A stretch of 37,515 nucleotides of DNA. Origin: a virus. The stretch is taken from positions 1-37,515 of the IMG/VR virus record IMGVR_UViG_3300025132_000113; one strand, written 5' to 3'. The translations under genes and the position numbers were made by a program. Shown one piece after another: positions 36,810-37,515 of this stretch; position 1 is the stretch's first letter; every line of letters starts with the position of its first letter. A model generated the notes under the pieces. The model did not search any database and was not told the origin of the DNA. It saw only the letters and a list, made by a program, of their open reading frames with translations.

Positions 36810-37386
36810 ATAATACTTTTTGTTTTTTACCAATCATTTTTTTAACTTTAGCTATTAATTTTTTAAATATTGGTTTTAATGCTTTGGTTAATATGGGTGT
36901 CAATGTAGCAGCGGTTGTAGCCACAACAGTTATTCCGAATGTGGTGGCAGCTACGCTTGAACTAGGGAGATACTTATCTGCAATATTAGTTGGCCCCCAT
37001 ATCTCAAGACACTTATCACCAACAACTTCAAATCCAATAACCTTTTCCTTAGCCTTTGCATTTCTTATATCACCTAACCGATACTGTTGATCTTTAGCAG
37101 GACATTCAATTTCTATTTCTCCTGTATCAGTTAAACCAGTATCTACATCCGTATTATTATTCTTGTTTTTTTGCGATTTAGAATTGTCGTCAGGGGGTGT
37201 AGGGGTAGGAGGTTTTTTTAAAGTTTGCATTTTTACAGGGTTATATCTCATCGGTTCAAAGAACGGAAAGATAAAATCAAACCCTGGCTTTTCTACATTT
37301 AATTCTCTTGTTATCTGAGGAACAGTAGGAAGACTATTTATTTTTGGTATTCCAACTTTCTCTACTTCTATCTTTTCAATCTTCAC
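36766..37386 (-). CDS. Membrane-anchored protein (206 aa, GTG start), unknown
   Basis: GTG start at 37386 directly after the stop of the gene to its right. Proline-rich N-half (PPTPTPPDDNS), then IECPAKDQQYRLGDIRNAKAKEKVIGFEVVGDKCLEIWGP, then a hydrophobic segment (VAATTFGITVVATTAATLTPIL, about residues 145-166) and a very basic tail (KKLIAKVKKMIGKKQK). Proteins of this plan are, from memory, common in cyanomyoviruses. Minus strand, converging on the secreted-protein operon with a 44-base overlap. Confidence 0.75.
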   Translation of the reverse strand: MKIEKIEVEKVGIPKINSLPTVPQITRELNVEKPGFDFIFPFFEPMRYNPVKMQTLKKPPTPTPPDDNSKSQKNKNNNTDVDTGLTDTGEIEIECPAKDQQYRLGDIRNAKAKEKVIGFEVVGDKCLEIWGPTNIADKYLPSSSVAATTFGITVVATTAATLTPILTKALKPIFKKLIAKVKKMIGKKQKVLSTFERQKLQRDRKK

Positions 37387-37515
37387 TTAGCAATCTACAA
37401 AATCGCCACCTATTTCTTTTCCTAACTGGCCCGCTTTCTTGGTGGCTAATGCGCTGGCAATCCATCCCACCACAGGTATCCCAGACAAAGTACTAGCTGC
37501 TGGAGTGGCAGTAAT
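37387..37515 (-). CDS. Partial small membrane-like protein (C-terminal 42 codons)
   Basis: Open to the right window edge. The visible end reads PAASTLSGIPVVGWIASALATKKAGQ and then LGKEIGGDFVDC, glycine/alanine-rich and partly hydrophobic. Its stop TAA touches the GTG of the 206-aa gene. Too little is visible to name it. Confidence 0.6.
   Translation of the reverse strand: MTATPAASTLSGIPVVGWIASALATKKAGQLGKEIGGDFVDC

Noticed and set aside
1-37515. CRISPR array, insertion sequence or rRNA
   Set aside because: No regularly spaced long repeats, transposase frames or rRNA-like sequence were found in reading the window.

Overview
This window is one contiguous stretch of a temperate-type, T7-like podovirus genome (low GC by eye), most likely a cyanophage of marine picocyanobacteria. 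The evidence is a full T7-style virion gene set (portal, scaffold, major capsid, tail tubular A and B, gp13/14/15/16-like internal proteins, tail fibre), a single-subunit T7-type RNA polymerase, and a tyrosine integrase abutting a tRNA-Leu, an arrangement reported for the cyanophage P-SSP7. Several small and secreted proteins at the right end also resemble, from memory, proteins common in marine cyanophages. The host is inferred, not shown. No psbA, hli, talC or nucleotide-reductase gene is visible. Both window edges cut genes.

Layout. Positions 1-20545 are the late minus-strand block, read right to left: a 63-aa protein, three small proteins starting Met-Cys, portal, scaffold, capsid, terminator, tail tubular A and B, gp13-like, gp14-like, gp15-like with a C-terminal glucosaminidase domain, two large gp16-like proteins, and a tail fibre cut by the left edge. 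Positions 20561-23702 are the DNA metabolism block (minus): SSB-like protein, RusA resolvase, zinc-ribbon protein, three unknowns and a FEN-type 5'-3' exonuclease. No DNA polymerase, primase or helicase is seen anywhere. Positions 23763-26384 hold the RNA polymerase and a coupled small ORF. Positions 26433-27526 hold an intact tRNA-Leu(UAA) and the integrase. Positions 27553-31117 are a minus-strand early/control block: two related winged-helix proteins, a run of small overlapping genes and an ArdC-type antirestriction protein. Positions 31118-31813 are a divergent control region with a bidirectional terminator and a large inverted repeat. Positions 31814-36809 are the plus arm: a RepL-like winged-helix protein, a small acidic protein, a zinc-ribbon micro-protein, the large terminase, a membrane protein and three secreted proteins. 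The small terminase (34435-34707) and a membrane protein (36766-37386) lie on the minus strand facing this arm.

Regulation. Three short motifs recur in the gaps between gene blocks. The first is a dyad CTGCA-N4-TGCAG, sometimes preceded by GATAA-n-ATAAAG, found before almost every gene block and likely marking phage promoters or 5' hairpins. The second is a 16-bp dyad CTCCTA-N4-TAGGAG, a probable repressor operator, near the winged-helix genes, the SSB operon and the RepL-like gene. The third is GGTTGGTGGTTGTTG, three copies of which lie just upstream of minus-strand genes including integrase and ArdC. Together they suggest a coordinated switch linking integration, phage RNA polymerase and replication. 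The most unusual points are the lack of a phage replicase, the RepL-like gene beside an origin-like inverted repeat, and the convergent, overlapping terminase genes.
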